Assembly: GCA_023647555.1 (NCBI GenBank)
Contig: JALRLY010000251.1
Location: 1 to 53,324, forward strand
Length of the DNA: 53,324 nt
Direction of reading: 5' to 3'
DNA from: Pancytospora philotis
Lineage: Eukaryota > Microsporidia
The notes beneath the pieces were generated by a model. The model ran no database searches and was not told the DNA's origin. It worked only from the letters and a program-made list of their open reading frames with translations. Positions within the stretch are counted from its first letter, which is position 1, and each line of letters starts with the position of its first letter. Below are positions 36,667-44,927 of this stretch, one piece after another. The translations under genes were made by a program, and so were the position numbers.

Positions 36667-36740
36667 ACAGAGATGATGAAAATCGAACCAAAGCGCATCT
36701 GTTATGGTGATGCTGCGAACAGCTCGCTGACACACTCTGT
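36667..36740 (+). ncRNA. Candidate box C/D snoRNA
   Basis: A perfect box C AUGAUGA at 36673-36679 and box D CUGA at 36727-36730 are bracketed by ACAGAG (36667-36672) and CUCUGU (36735-36740), which pair perfectly. Internal CUGU (36699-36702) and GUGAUGC (36707-36713) could be D' and C'. Total length 74 nt fits the class. The stem abuts box C but is four bases from box D, which is not ideal. ACAGAGATGAT also matches the yeast U6 ACAGAGA region, but no AGC triad or U6 internal stem-loop follows. No rRNA target was identified. Confidence 0.3.
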
Positions 36741-36900
36741 GTAAGTTACCAGCAATGCCGCTGCTAGCCAACGCTCAGCCTCTCATTCATACCTCATTGC
36801 TGCGCGCTTTCGCTTGCGTGTGCAAGGAATCGGAGTGATGCAAACAAATAAATTTCGCATTATTAATTTTGCTCAAATTATTTTAATTGTTTGAGTTTAT

Positions 36901-36923
36901 AAAAGATTTTTGACGCGGCCCCG
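36901..36923 (+). promoter_or_regulatory. AAAGATTTTTG box and CCCC before ATG 36924
   Basis: AAAAGATTTTTGACG, then CGGCCCCG, then ATG. It matches the pattern of other housekeeping starts. Confidence 0.6.
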
Positions 36924-37988
36924 ATGGAAAGGCAGATAGACAAGGCCATCATCCTAGTCGGCGGCTGGGGCACGCGGCTGCGCCCGCTCACGTACACCAT
37001 TCCGAAGCCGCTCGTGCCTTTCTGCAACCGCCCGATGCTCAAGTACCAGATCGAGAAGCTGGTCGCCGCGGGCGTGCGCACGATCGTGCTCGCCATCAAC
37101 TACTACAGCGAGCTCATAATCAGCGAGTGCGCGGAGTACGAGCAGGAGTTCGGCATCCGCATCATATACTCCAAGGAGGACAGCCCGCTCGGCACCGCCG
37201 GGCCGCTTGCGCTCGCGCGCGCGCACCTGGCGGGGAGCTCCTTCTTCGTGCTGAACAGCGACATATGCTGCGACGCGGACCTCGCGGAAATGAGGGCGCG
37301 CTACGCCGCCAGCGCGTGCCTTGCGATGGTGATGACGCACCCCGTCGAGGACCCGACCAAGTACGGGCTCGTCAAGATCAAGGACGCGCTGGTAACCGCG
37401 TTCATCGAGAAGCCCAAGGTGCGGGAGGAGCATCCGCGCCCGTGGATCATCAACGCCGGCGTATACATCTTCTCCGAGGCCGTGCTCGATCTGATCGAGC
37501 CGCGCGCCATGTCGCTCGAGACGGAGGTCTTCCCGGTCCTCGCCGCCAACGGGCAGCTGTCACACTTCCTGCACAGCGGATACTGGATGGACATCGGGCA
37601 GATCAAGGACTACCTCGAGGGCCAGCGCATACACCTCACGCAGCAGGCCGGTGCGCAGCACCGCGGCGATGACGCCGCGGTCTATGCGTCGCCCGGGATG
37701 TACCCGGCGGAGAACGTTGTGATCGGCCGGAACGTGCGCATCGGCAAGAACGTGAGTCTGCGCAACTGCGCCGTGTTCGATGGCGTCGTGATCGGCGACG
37801 ACTCGATGATCGCCAACAGCGTGATCGGCTGGGACTGCGTGATCGGGAGCGGCTGCTGCATCAACGACGCGGCCGCGCTCGGCCAGGGCGTCAGCATCGC
37901 GAACGGCCTGAGCATCAACGCGCTGAAGATAAACCCGAAGGAGTCGCTCAACATCGGGAACATGCAGCAGTACAAAGTAAATGCCTAA
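36924..37988 (+). CDS. PSA1: Mannose-1-phosphate guanylyltransferase (GDP-mannose pyrophosphorylase)
   Basis: 354 aa, the normal length of the fungal enzyme (about 360). It makes GDP-mannose from GTP and mannose-1-phosphate in the cytosol, the donor for dolichol-phosphate-mannose and hence O-mannosylation and GPI anchors. The nucleotidyltransferase signature is at 11-33 (GGWGTRLRPLT...PKPLVPF), with W in place of the usual F. N-S-D-I near 110-113 supplies the metal ligand, and F-I-E-K-P-K is present. Residues from about 250 form hexapeptide repeats (V-V-I-G-R-N-V-R-I-G-K-N-V) of a left-handed beta helix. All key motifs are intact. Codons are strongly G/C-ending. Confidence 0.95.
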   Translation: MERQIDKAIILVGGWGTRLRPLTYTIPKPLVPFCNRPMLKYQIEKLVAAGVRTIVLAINYYSELIISECAEYEQEFGIRIIYSKEDSPLGTAGPLALARAHLAGSSFFVLNSDICCDADLAEMRARYAASACLAMVMTHPVEDPTKYGLVKIKDALVTAFIEKPKVREEHPRPWIINAGVYIFSEAVLDLIEPRAMSLETEVFPVLAANGQLSHFLHSGYWMDIGQIKDYLEGQRIHLTQQAGAQHRGDDAAVYASPGMYPAENVVIGRNVRIGKNVSLRNCAVFDGVVIGDDSMIANSVIGWDCVIGSGCCINDAAALGQGVSIANGLSINALKINPKESLNIGNMQQYKVNA

Positions 37989-38157
37989 GTTGTAAAAATT
38001 GCTTGTTGGAAGTGTGTATTTTTGGCTGTAGTCTGTAGCACTGGTTCATCAGAGAATGCATATTCAATAACTGTTTTGTGTGATAGTCGGTGCAGTATTG
38101 AGATTTACGGACCAATGCCCTACTGCACTACCAAGCAGCGCTCTATGCCGCTCGTCC

Positions 38158-38183
38158 AAAATTTTGCAGAGTGCTGCGCCCAG
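38158..38183 (+). promoter_or_regulatory. AAAATTTTGC box and CCC before ATG 38184
   Basis: AAAATTTTGCAGAG is followed by GCTGCGCCCAG and the ATG. It selects 38184 over the open frame that begins at 38022. Confidence 0.6.
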
Positions 38184-38855
38184 ATGGAAGGCAGCGCCCG
38201 CGGAAAGAAGCACTACAGATGCCACGCACACACCAACCCGTTCAAGGACACGCAGCTCGCGGTGCCGCCCTGCCCCGAGGCCGTGGACTGGTCGGAGCAC
38301 TTCAGCAACGGCACCGCCCCGGCGTTCGTCGACATCGGCTGCGGCTACGGCCGTTTTCTGCTGCAGACCGCCGCGCTCTACCCGCAGACCAACGTCGTTG
38401 GGCTCGAAATAAGAGACAAGGTCGTCGAGTTCGTTAAGCAGCACTCCGACGCGATGGACAACTGCTCCGTCATCAAGACGAACGCGCTGCTGTTCCTGCC
38501 CAACTACTTCTGCCGGGGCAGCCTCTCTAAAGTGTTCATACTCTTCCCCGACCCGCACTTCAAGAAACGCAAGCAGAAGGGGCGCGTGGTCTGCCGGCAG
38601 ATGATGGCGGTGCTGCGGTACCTGCTGCGCGACGACGGCCAGGTGTACATATCGACGGACGTGGAGGATCTGTTCAGAGACATGTGCGCCGTTTTCGAGG
38701 ACAGCGGCATCTTCGAGGAGCAGCGGGACACCGACGGCGACGCGCTCTTCGACATGTGCTACCGCGACACCGACGAAGCACACCGCGCGGGCGTAAAGAG
38801 CGGGCACACCTTCGGCAGGATCTACCGCCCCGTGGCGCAGGAGCGGCCGGAGTAA
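38184..38855 (+). CDS. TRM8: tRNA (guanine-N7)-methyltransferase Trm8
   Basis: 223 aa. It methylates G46 of tRNAs using SAM; in fungi it works with the WD protein Trm82. The N-terminal basic segment H-Y-R-C-H-A-H-T-N-P-F is typical. The SAM-binding motif is D-I-G-C-G-Y-G at 50-56, with G-L-E-I-R at 73-77. The family signature F-P-D-P-H-F-K-K-R-K-Q-K lies at 121-132, and S-T-D-V-E-D-L follows. The yeast extension before the catalytic domain is missing, typical of compact genomes. The longer upstream frame has no support. I see no Trm82 gene here. Confidence 0.93.
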   Translation: MEGSARGKKHYRCHAHTNPFKDTQLAVPPCPEAVDWSEHFSNGTAPAFVDIGCGYGRFLLQTAALYPQTNVVGLEIRDKVVEFVKQHSDAMDNCSVIKTNALLFLPNYFCRGSLSKVFILFPDPHFKKRKQKGRVVCRQMMAVLRYLLRDDGQVYISTDVEDLFRDMCAVFEDSGIFEEQRDTDGDALFDMCYRDTDEAHRAGVKSGHTFGRIYRPVAQERPE

Positions 38856-38969
38856 TTAACACGCTGACTATGATAAACCAAGTGCTACATTAAATAGATA
38901 TTGAGCAGTTGCATTCTAATATTAAACAGCGCCAGTGCTTGGGCAGTTAGATACTAAAAAGAACGGTAT

Positions 38970-40310
38970 TTATTTAGACGAGGGCTCGATGTACTCAGGC
39001 ATAACTGTGCTCGTGCACAGCCCATGGTTAAAATTATTCTGTTCTTTCAGGTATAGAACGTTCTGGACGTTGTTCTGTATCCTTTCTCTCCTCTTCAGCT
39101 GCATGAACCGATAGAGTAAACCGGCAATCACTGATACTGCTCCTACCGCTATCAAAGCCTCTGCGCACGTTCTGATACCGGCTTCTTCCGTCTCATTGTA
39201 AAGAGGCGCAGGATTAGCCAGCTTTGGCGTCTGATTAACAGCTGGCTTTGGATCTTCAACACTATGCTTCACTGCCCTTTCGTGCTGCTCCAATAGGGAC
39301 TTCAAAAGCAGAATGCGGTGCACGGCATTGTCGCCCACGTGTTTGGAAAACTCTCCGGGGTTGACCTCCATGTCCCCTCCCGTGGCTTCTGCGCCGTTTT
39401 GGCTTGCATGCGGCCTGTAGAACAGCTCTTCGGTCTCGAGCGTTTCCCTGAGTAGCTTGAAAACGAAGGTGTAGCCGTACTTGAAAAGCCTGCGGTGCGG
39501 GCTCCTGAACAGATAGTCCGTGAGCGAGCCGAAGAACTGGGCGTAGGATTGCTCGAGCTCGGTATCCAGGAAGCAGGCTGAGATGAGTCTGATCTGCTCG
39601 TACAGATCGTAGGCCGCGCGGCCCAGCACGTCTCTGGCAAATACGGTGTAGTCAGGGTTTTTCAGGACAGCATCTCCAGAGTGTTTATGCAGTACGAAGT
39701 TGGCCAGCCTGCGGAAATCATCGCTGATCGTCTGAACACCGTCAGAAAGCTCCGTCTTCCCGTCCGCAGGTATAGCCAGATCTGAATAGCATCTGCTAAA
39801 ATGGAGGAAGTCGCTTGCTAAACTGTGGCTGGATGCATCGTCCCTGGTTAGTCTTAGATACAGATCTTTGATCATTGAGTTGAGCTGCAAGACAGAGAGC
39901 AGCTGGTTCTGAGAGAGGACCGAATCCAGGATGAGTCTGCTCTCCTTGCTCAGGTCCTTTTGCTCGTTTGCATTGGGCGCAGCTTGCTTATGCGCTGCTG
40001 AGCACTTAGTGCTGCTTGGCATCGCCTCACTAAGCAGGCGCGTCTCGCCTTTCACACTGCAGCGCTGGGCCCGCCGGGTTTCATACCATTCTCTGTATGG
40101 GAAATTCCCGGCGGCCGTTATGATTGAAGACCCGCGGCCGCTGGACGGCGTTACTTCATCGTCGACAGCCATGCTGTAGTCTAATCCATCGTCCGCGGCG
40201 AAAGCATCATCCATGTCGCTGCTGCGCACACTCAGTGAAGCACCGGCGGACAGAAGCCAGGTGACAGCCAGGAAGTAGAGCACTGCCTGCATGGCAAGCA
40301 CAAAGTTCAT
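38970..40310 (-). CDS. Type I membrane protein with signal peptide, 446 aa
   Basis: The ATG at 40310 follows CATTTTCCC directly. The signal peptide is 1-24 (ending S-A-G-A-S). An acidic stretch (D-M-D-D-A-F-A-A-D-D) and a helical lumenal or extracellular region follow. A membrane helix lies at about 380-400, followed by K-R-R-E-R and a 40-residue cytoplasmic tail, which gives N-out topology. The stop is inside AATAAA. Composition is intermediate, like the secreted families. It is not obviously related to family A or B. Candidate surface or ER-to-Golgi membrane protein; not recognised. Confidence 0.8.
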   Translation of the reverse strand: MNFVLAMQAVLYFLAVTWLLSAGASLSVRSSDMDDAFAADDGLDYSMAVDDEVTPSSGRGSSIITAAGNFPYREWYETRRAQRCSVKGETRLLSEAMPSSTKCSAAHKQAAPNANEQKDLSKESRLILDSVLSQNQLLSVLQLNSMIKDLYLRLTRDDASSHSLASDFLHFSRCYSDLAIPADGKTELSDGVQTISDDFRRLANFVLHKHSGDAVLKNPDYTVFARDVLGRAAYDLYEQIRLISACFLDTELEQSYAQFFGSLTDYLFRSPHRRLFKYGYTFVFKLLRETLETEELFYRPHASQNGAEATGGDMEVNPGEFSKHVGDNAVHRILLLKSLLEQHERAVKHSVEDPKPAVNQTPKLANPAPLYNETEEAGIRTCAEALIAVGAVSVIAGLLYRFMQLKRRERIQNNVQNVLYLKEQNNFNHGLCTSTVMPEYIEPSSK

Positions 40311-40357
40311 GGGAAAATGCGTGTATCTGTTTATATAGCTGAGTTAGTTAAGCAATA

Positions 40358-40389
40358 ATTACCAATGTAATAAGCCGCATATTGGTAAT
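40358..40389. repeat. 9-bp inverted repeat ATTACCAAT / ATTGGTAAT
   Basis: ATTACCAAT (40358-40366) and ATTGGTAAT (40381-40389) are perfect reverse complements with a 14-base spacer. They lie in the divergent promoter next to a longer palindrome. Confidence 0.7.
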
Positions 40390-40391
40390 AT

Positions 40392-40407
40392 TAATCAGCG
40401 CTGATTA
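40392..40407. repeat. 16-bp perfect palindrome TAATCAGCGCTGATTA
   Basis: Perfect dyad two bases after the inverted repeat. It is a plausible binding site for a dimeric regulator, possibly homeodomain-like given the TAAT ends (inference). Confidence 0.7.
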
Positions 40408-40630
40408 TTGTCGCGCAAATAATGCTGATAATTTTCGCACAGGCCGCAGCAGCTCCGCGGAAAATTTTCACAGACGCAAAAATGGATCTGCGCATGCGCG
40501 GCTGGTCGAAGCATGGCCGCGGTCCGCTACAGTCATGCTGGATCGCCAGCGCACCTCAGCAGCCTAATGGCACAACCGCGCCGCCCCAGCAAAATCCGCA
40601 CCGTGAAAATCGCCAAACGGCGAACCCCCG

Positions 40631-41224
40631 ATGCGGAAGGCGTACAAGATCGTGTTCCTCGGAAACACGTCCGTGGGGAAGACCACGCTCATCAGCCAGT
40701 ATCTGTACCACAAGGTGCAGGCGCCGACCCCGACGATCGGCATAGACTTCCTGAGCACCACGCTCGAGATACAGGGCAAGCAGGTGCGGCTGCAGCTGTG
40801 GGACACCGCGGGGCAGGAGCGGTTCCAGTCGATCATCGGGAACTACACGCGCAACACGTTCATCGCGGTGATTGTGTACGCGATCGACGACCGGCAGAGC
40901 TTCGAGCGCGTGAAGTCGTGGATCGACAACTTCGTGCTGACGCACAACGAGCGCGAGGAGGTGCGGCTGCTGATCGTGGCGAACAAGACCGATCTGCTGG
41001 TCGAGGGCTTCGACCCCGAGTACGCCGAGGCGCGGGCGCTGGCCGACACCGTGGGTGCGCGCTTCGTGACCGCCAGCGCGATCAGCACCACGGGGATACG
41101 CGACATGGTCGGGGCGATCAACGATTTCATTGCTGAGCAGCTGCAGAGCGGCGAGGAGGAGATCGAGGGCGCGGGGAAGTTCAATGCGCTGCAGTCCACG
41201 CCGCGCAGTAGACGGTGCTGCTAG
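40631..41224 (+). CDS. YPT6: Rab GTPase, Rab6/Ypt6-like
   Basis: 197 aa. A small GTPase of retrograde endosome/Golgi traffic. P-loop GNTSVGKT at 11-18, switch I T-I-G-I-D-F-L-S at 35-42 (the Rab6-type form), W-D-T-A-G-Q-E at 57-63, N-K-T-D at 118-121, and T-A-S-A as the last guanine-binding motif. It ends in R-R-C-C, a double-cysteine geranylgeranylation site. V-R-L-Q-L-W-D-T-A-G-Q-E-R-F is the Rab6 form of switch II. All catalytic residues are present, including Gln62. The start is preceded by ACCCCCG. Confidence 0.93.
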   Translation: MRKAYKIVFLGNTSVGKTTLISQYLYHKVQAPTPTIGIDFLSTTLEIQGKQVRLQLWDTAGQERFQSIIGNYTRNTFIAVIVYAIDDRQSFERVKSWIDNFVLTHNEREEVRLLIVANKTDLLVEGFDPEYAEARALADTVGARFVTASAISTTGIRDMVGAINDFIAEQLQSGEEEIEGAGKFNALQSTPRSRRCC

Positions 41225-41504
41225 AGTATTAAATGTGTTTGAGTTTGTTCATCTTTTTTATAGGCCATTTGTTCGTTATTGTGGGTAAAAGAAGGCAGAT
41301 GGACCGATTTATTTATATACAGCAGCACTGGGTATCATTGCCTTTTATCAGCCGACACTGGGCAGCGAGTAGCATGCCACTCGCATTGCGGCGCGGCGGC
41401 GCGCAGCTCCTCCTGCATTGCATAAACAATCTGCTCATTGAAATGGTGGAAGATTTATGTGCAAATTTTATTCTTTTCTGTTCCTCGGGAATTCATGCTT
41501 AGGT
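41225..41504. other. Gap between Ypt6 and a family B gene
   Basis: About 300 bases. TATTAAATG follows the Ypt6 stop. A frame at 41233-41502 begins hydrophobic but lacks a start signal and is not called. Confidence 0.4.
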
Positions 41505-41526
41505 AATAATTTTCCCAAACAAACCC
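41505..41526 (+). promoter_or_regulatory. AATAATTTTCCC and ACCC before ATG 41527
   Basis: AATAATTTTCCC is followed by AAACAAACCC and the ATG. This resembles the start at 44928 (GAACCCATGG). Confidence 0.55.
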
Positions 41527-42546
41527 ATGGTGGCGGCAGTAGCCTTGATAATCAATTGCGCACTGCTGGTTTATGGCAGCGACGTCCAGCCCGCGAACAG
41601 TCCTCGCCATGCTGCTGCGAACCCTGATACAGTGCTTAGCGATGCTCCCGCCGGCAAGCTTACACTAGCCCTGGATGTGTTTGATTTCGAGAAGATTCTG
41701 AAAGGATATCGCCCGCGCGTGTTGCTCGGGACCGTGCTCGACGATTTCGATTCAATCGTAGACGCGTACAAAGCGTGGCTGAACGACATTATGATGGATG
41801 TCGCCAAGGCTATGCGCGAATCTGTGAGCGCGTTGACCGCGCCAGGGGCGGATGAAGGCAACAACGAGCGTATCGAAAGCATCCGCAAAAAATTCTTAGA
41901 GAGATGCTGGGAGCATGCGACCGACGAAAAAGTCAAGGAGTTCGATAGAGTATCTGCTGTGGCCTGCGCGAGCATACTCCGCAGTATCGATGAATGGGTC
42001 AATGATCTGTACATTCGATGCGGGCAGGAGGCGCGAATAAGGCACTATAGCCAGCAAGCCCTGGCCGATGACCACACTTCAGCGAATAACGCCTGCGATG
42101 GATCCTGGGCCGTTATGTTGAAAGAAAACACCACTGATTATCTTCGAACTCTGTTCCGCAGCTTTGAAGACTTTTTCGAATCTCACGAGCTGGTTAGCAG
42201 TAGTGGGAAGGAACTTGGCGCAGCTGGAGCATCTGTGGTGAAGGAGCGGCTCGAAAACTGGATCGCCATCCACAACACCTTCACCACTGTTTTACAGATT
42301 GTGCATACGAATATGCGCGGCCTTGAGGCGTCGAAGGCGGAGATCGAGAGGGCGTGCGTTGCGCTGATTGGGCCCGGACAATGGCAGGCAGTCGACAATC
42401 ATTTCATCAATAAGGATACCCGAATGAGTCCAGAAGAAACAGTTTTCGACTTATTTGAGCTGTCAAAACTTGACCTAACTCACCGATTGAGTGAAACCAG
42501 AGCGTTTATCGAGTTTTATCGGGACTATGGAGCTCGGCTAAAATAA
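41527..42546 (+). CDS. Family B secreted protein, subgroup 2
   Basis: 339 aa. Signal peptide MVAAVALIINCALLVYGSDV. It is closest to the gene at 44928: both have N-C-A-L-L in the signal, P-D-T-V near 36-39, A-Y-K-x-W, K-C/R-C-W-E, W-V-N-x-L-Y, and N-x-C-D-G-S-W followed by K-E-x-T-x-D-Y-L. They align with the minus-strand array through A-Y-x-x-W, C-x-x-I-L-R and the C-x-x-x-W position, but C-D-G-S-W replaces the array's C-F-x-x-x-W-Y. The stop is AAAATAAGTAAATTTATT. Helical, no enzymatic motif. Probably secreted. Confidence 0.85.
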   Translation: MVAAVALIINCALLVYGSDVQPANSPRHAAANPDTVLSDAPAGKLTLALDVFDFEKILKGYRPRVLLGTVLDDFDSIVDAYKAWLNDIMMDVAKAMRESVSALTAPGADEGNNERIESIRKKFLERCWEHATDEKVKEFDRVSAVACASILRSIDEWVNDLYIRCGQEARIRHYSQQALADDHTSANNACDGSWAVMLKENTTDYLRTLFRSFEDFFESHELVSSSGKELGAAGASVVKERLENWIAIHNTFTTVLQIVHTNMRGLEASKAEIERACVALIGPGQWQAVDNHFINKDTRMSPEETVFDLFELSKLDLTHRLSETRAFIEFYRDYGARLK

Positions 42547-43029
42547 GTAAATTTATTGAAATTTGAAACTCTCATTCTTTCTTTCTGCGACAATGGAGAG
42601 ATCAAAATCTGTGCCGCATGATGCTACCCACTATCAAACCGATATGCGCCTGTCTCTCACTCAGTTGGTCTATAAGACTGAACTGGCAAGTCACTGTAGA
42701 GACCGAAAGAAACACAAGTACGGTGTCACGCTAGCAAGCCAGACCAAGAGCACAAGTGCAGGATGCTCATCATCATAACGCGCTAGGGCGTGGGGTGACT
42801 CCAAAACACTACAAATGCGACATCGGCATTCCAGGTCTGACAGCGTGCATCCCGGCAATCATGGCCTAAAAAATGCTATAGCGTCTCTTGAATACCACCG
42901 GGAAGCTGCTCGGTCGGCAGAACAAAAACAGAATCAGGCCGACAAGCTAGGGACGCGTCAAGGAACATAGCACAGGCCCGCCCGGGCCATAAGAACAATA
43001 AGAATATGAACAACCCTCAATCGATTTAC
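42547..43029. other. Gap between a family B gene and a secreted protein gene
   Basis: The first 60 bases resemble the 3' flank of the gene at 44928. The rest has no supported gene. A GGCCC...GGGCC hairpin lies near 42973. A weak box C/D-like arrangement near 42618 has a C-box mismatch and is not called. Confidence 0.4.
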
Positions 43030-44493
43030 TCATACATCGCCATCTATTTCAACAAGTATCTGCGAAATCATCATAAGCTGGTCGTTTATCGCCAGTTCAT
43101 CAAAAAGATCAGTGCCTGAGTATATGTACTTCATGGCCTCTCTGCGCGATACCTCAATCGTGAGCAAAGTGCGGCATCCAATGCTCAGACGTACTAACTG
43201 CTTACGCAAGTACTCCTCGCCGCTTTCTTCATCCAAGGCTTCAAGACACAATACAGCGGCCAGCTTTTTAGAACTGAGCTTCGCGAAAAACTTGTCCCGG
43301 ACAGTCTGCTGGTCGGATTCGCTGTATGTAGTTCTAAGTGCCTCGCTCTTCAGAAAGTACAACAGCAGATAGCCGATCTGCGGCGGCAGGTCTGGAATGA
43401 ACGGGTCGCGGGCTCTCTTGCGCAGAAACATGTATTTGACAGAGTCCGCAAATGAGCAATAGGCCTCAGCTCTTCTCGAATACGAATGCCACAGCGCAGC
43501 AAAAATATTATCGGGATGCTCTCGAAGGAGATTACGGTGCCTGTAGCACCAAGCGGGCAATGCCGGTGTGTCTGGCAGCCCAGGGCGAGCATATCTCTTG
43601 CATACCTCTGCTAGTGCTTCGACGAGGTAATGCCTGGAAACCGGATCCATCTCTCCCCACTTGAAAAATTTGATATCCGCTATCGTGTTGAATTTTATGC
43701 CGAGCTCGAGAAGCTTAACCAAGAAGGCCTTGCAGTGCGCTCCGTGTCCAAAAAAGTTTACGCTGCAAAGGGTCAGCACTAATGGCTCAACCAGTTTTTC
43801 GTATAATGTCTTGGTGTAGCACGTAACATGTACCGCCTCATACAGCTTGTCGAGTTCATGCCCTATCTCTTCCAGCTTCCAGTCGGAACGGATAACCAGC
43901 ACCGTGATGATGTTGAATAGGCGATTGCTTTTCTCGTGAGCAATTAAATATTCGTAGCTAAACTTTTCGGTATCTCTGTCATCTTTGACATCTCTGAAAA
44001 TGCTTTCGATCTTATCGATGAACTCACGGTACTCTGGCACCAGCCCGCCGCGCGGCGACGGAGGAGCGGGGTTCTTTCCTGTGAAAAACTTGTACATGTT
44101 CAGCGCCAGAATGGGATCCTCGTAGGGACCCAGGACGTGCTTGTAGAGCTCAGGATACTCAGATAGCAGTTCAAAGACACTCGATCGAGCGCTGTTTATA
44201 TCTGAAAAATTGCTGTCCGTGATAGCCTTGCAGAGCTCCTTGAACACCGGGTTGTCGAGAAGCCGCATTACCTCCGGATAATTCAGCAAACCAGTTGCCA
44301 TCCTGTGCACGAACGAGTGAAACCACGCCTTTGCTTGTCTTTTTTCGTACTCCAGATACTCGCACTCTGGATTGAACCAGCGGTCCGAGGTCGAGACCGG
44401 CGTCGGCTGTGCATCTTCACCCATCGCCACCGCTGTAGCACCAAGTACCCCCACTGGCAGAATCGCGCATGCGCACCACGCCGCGGCCAACAT
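43030..44493 (-). CDS. Secreted protein, 487 aa, unrecognised
   Basis: The ATG at 44493 follows CGAAAAGTTTTACCC. Signal peptide 1-19 (ending V-L-G-A). It is mainly helical with many aromatic residues and about eleven cysteines in the mature part. I could not align it to family A or B. It lies between a family B gene and the decayed copy of the end of its neighbour's neighbour, so it seems to have been inserted into, or to have split, a duplicated segment. Probably a lineage-specific secreted protein. Confidence 0.78.
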   Translation of the reverse strand: MLAAAWCACAILPVGVLGATAVAMGEDAQPTPVSTSDRWFNPECEYLEYEKRQAKAWFHSFVHRMATGLLNYPEVMRLLDNPVFKELCKAITDSNFSDINSARSSVFELLSEYPELYKHVLGPYEDPILALNMYKFFTGKNPAPPSPRGGLVPEYREFIDKIESIFRDVKDDRDTEKFSYEYLIAHEKSNRLFNIITVLVIRSDWKLEEIGHELDKLYEAVHVTCYTKTLYEKLVEPLVLTLCSVNFFGHGAHCKAFLVKLLELGIKFNTIADIKFFKWGEMDPVSRHYLVEALAEVCKRYARPGLPDTPALPAWCYRHRNLLREHPDNIFAALWHSYSRRAEAYCSFADSVKYMFLRKRARDPFIPDLPPQIGYLLLYFLKSEALRTTYSESDQQTVRDKFFAKLSSKKLAAVLCLEALDEESGEEYLRKQLVRLSIGCRTLLTIEVSRREAMKYIYSGTDLFDELAINDQLMMISQILVEIDGDV

Positions 44494-44506
44494 GGGTAAA
44501 ACTTTT
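44494..44506 (-). promoter_or_regulatory. AAAAGTTTTACCC directly before ATG 44493
   Basis: Minus strand AAAAGTTTTACCC abuts the ATG, a compact form like that at 12771. Confidence 0.6.
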
Positions 44507-44601
44507 CGCTGTGATAACTGCTTGAAAGGAGTAAATTATCGCTGATATAAGCCCCTTTCATTAAAATGAATCAATCGAAGGTATTGCGATACTCTTCTTT
44601 A

Positions 44602-44760
44602 CTAACAGCTAGAAAAATTGAACAAATGTGCAAACTCTGAAGCTTTGATTAGCTAGCAGGGGAATCTTTACATTTTGCGCCGTGCAAATATGGTGGCGAG
44701 CCGGCAGTTCCGTCCCGGATGGGGCCGCGGGTGGAACGTGCATATCGGGAATCAACAGCC
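44602..44760 (-). pseudogene. Relic of the C-terminus of the 783-aa gene at 46091-48442
   Basis: On the minus strand the frame ending at TAA 44649-44651 reads T-A-G-S-P-P...A-K-C-K-D-S-P-A-S-stop. The intact gene ends T-A-G-S-P-P...A-Q-C-K-D-L-P-A-N-stop. Before it, T-R-G-P-I matches A-R-G-P-I of the intact gene, with the roughly 40 residues between removed in frame. Similarity continues past the stop into the 3' flank (44602-44648 versus 46044-46090). It has the same orientation as the intact copy. Lying 5' of the family B gene at 44928, it marks a tandem duplication of that gene plus the end of its downstream neighbour. Confidence 0.75.
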
Positions 44761-44927
44761 AAACAGGGAGGAGCATTCTATAGCTCTGAAGCGCATGACA
44801 CTTCCTGTATTACATAGCCTATCTGCTTGCGATAGGAGCAAGGGATTGGTATACGAGCAAGCTGCTTTGTTTTTTAAAAATTTACTTTAAATTGTGCTCA
44901 GGTAAATTTTTTTTTGACTTCGAACCC
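44761..44927 (+). promoter_or_regulatory. 5' flank of the family B gene at 44928
   Basis: AAATTTTTTTTTGACTTCG at 44904-44922 and AACCC directly before the ATG form the start signal. The ATG at 44928 is preferred over the open frame from 44892. No other gene. Confidence 0.55.

Larger units (their letters stand above)
36430..36923. other. Gap holding an RNA candidate and the PSA1 promoter
   Basis: About 490 bases with no protein gene. The middle holds a box C/D-like RNA candidate (36667-36740). The segment 36840-36900 is AT-rich, and the promoter box of the next gene lies at 36901-36923. Confidence 0.5.
40311..40630. promoter_or_regulatory. Divergent promoter with palindromes
   Basis: It serves the membrane protein (minus) and Ypt6 (plus). 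It holds CATTTTCCC before ATG 40310 and GAAAATCGCC plus ACCCCCG before ATG 40631. The interior is AT-rich and carries a 9-bp inverted repeat and a 16-bp palindrome, listed separately. No gene. Confidence 0.55.

Noticed and set aside
36667..36690. U6 snRNA, from the ACAGAGATGAT match
   Set aside because: No AGC triad or internal stem-loop follows and the upstream sequence does not fit U6. I kept only the box C/D reading.
41233..41502. 89-codon frame with a hydrophobic start
   Set aside because: No start signal, overlaps the 3' flank of YPT6, and no conserved feature.
42618..42690. Box C/D-like arrangement (ATGATGC...CTGA with TGCC/GGCA)
   Set aside because: Same C-box mismatch, short stem and unequal linkers.
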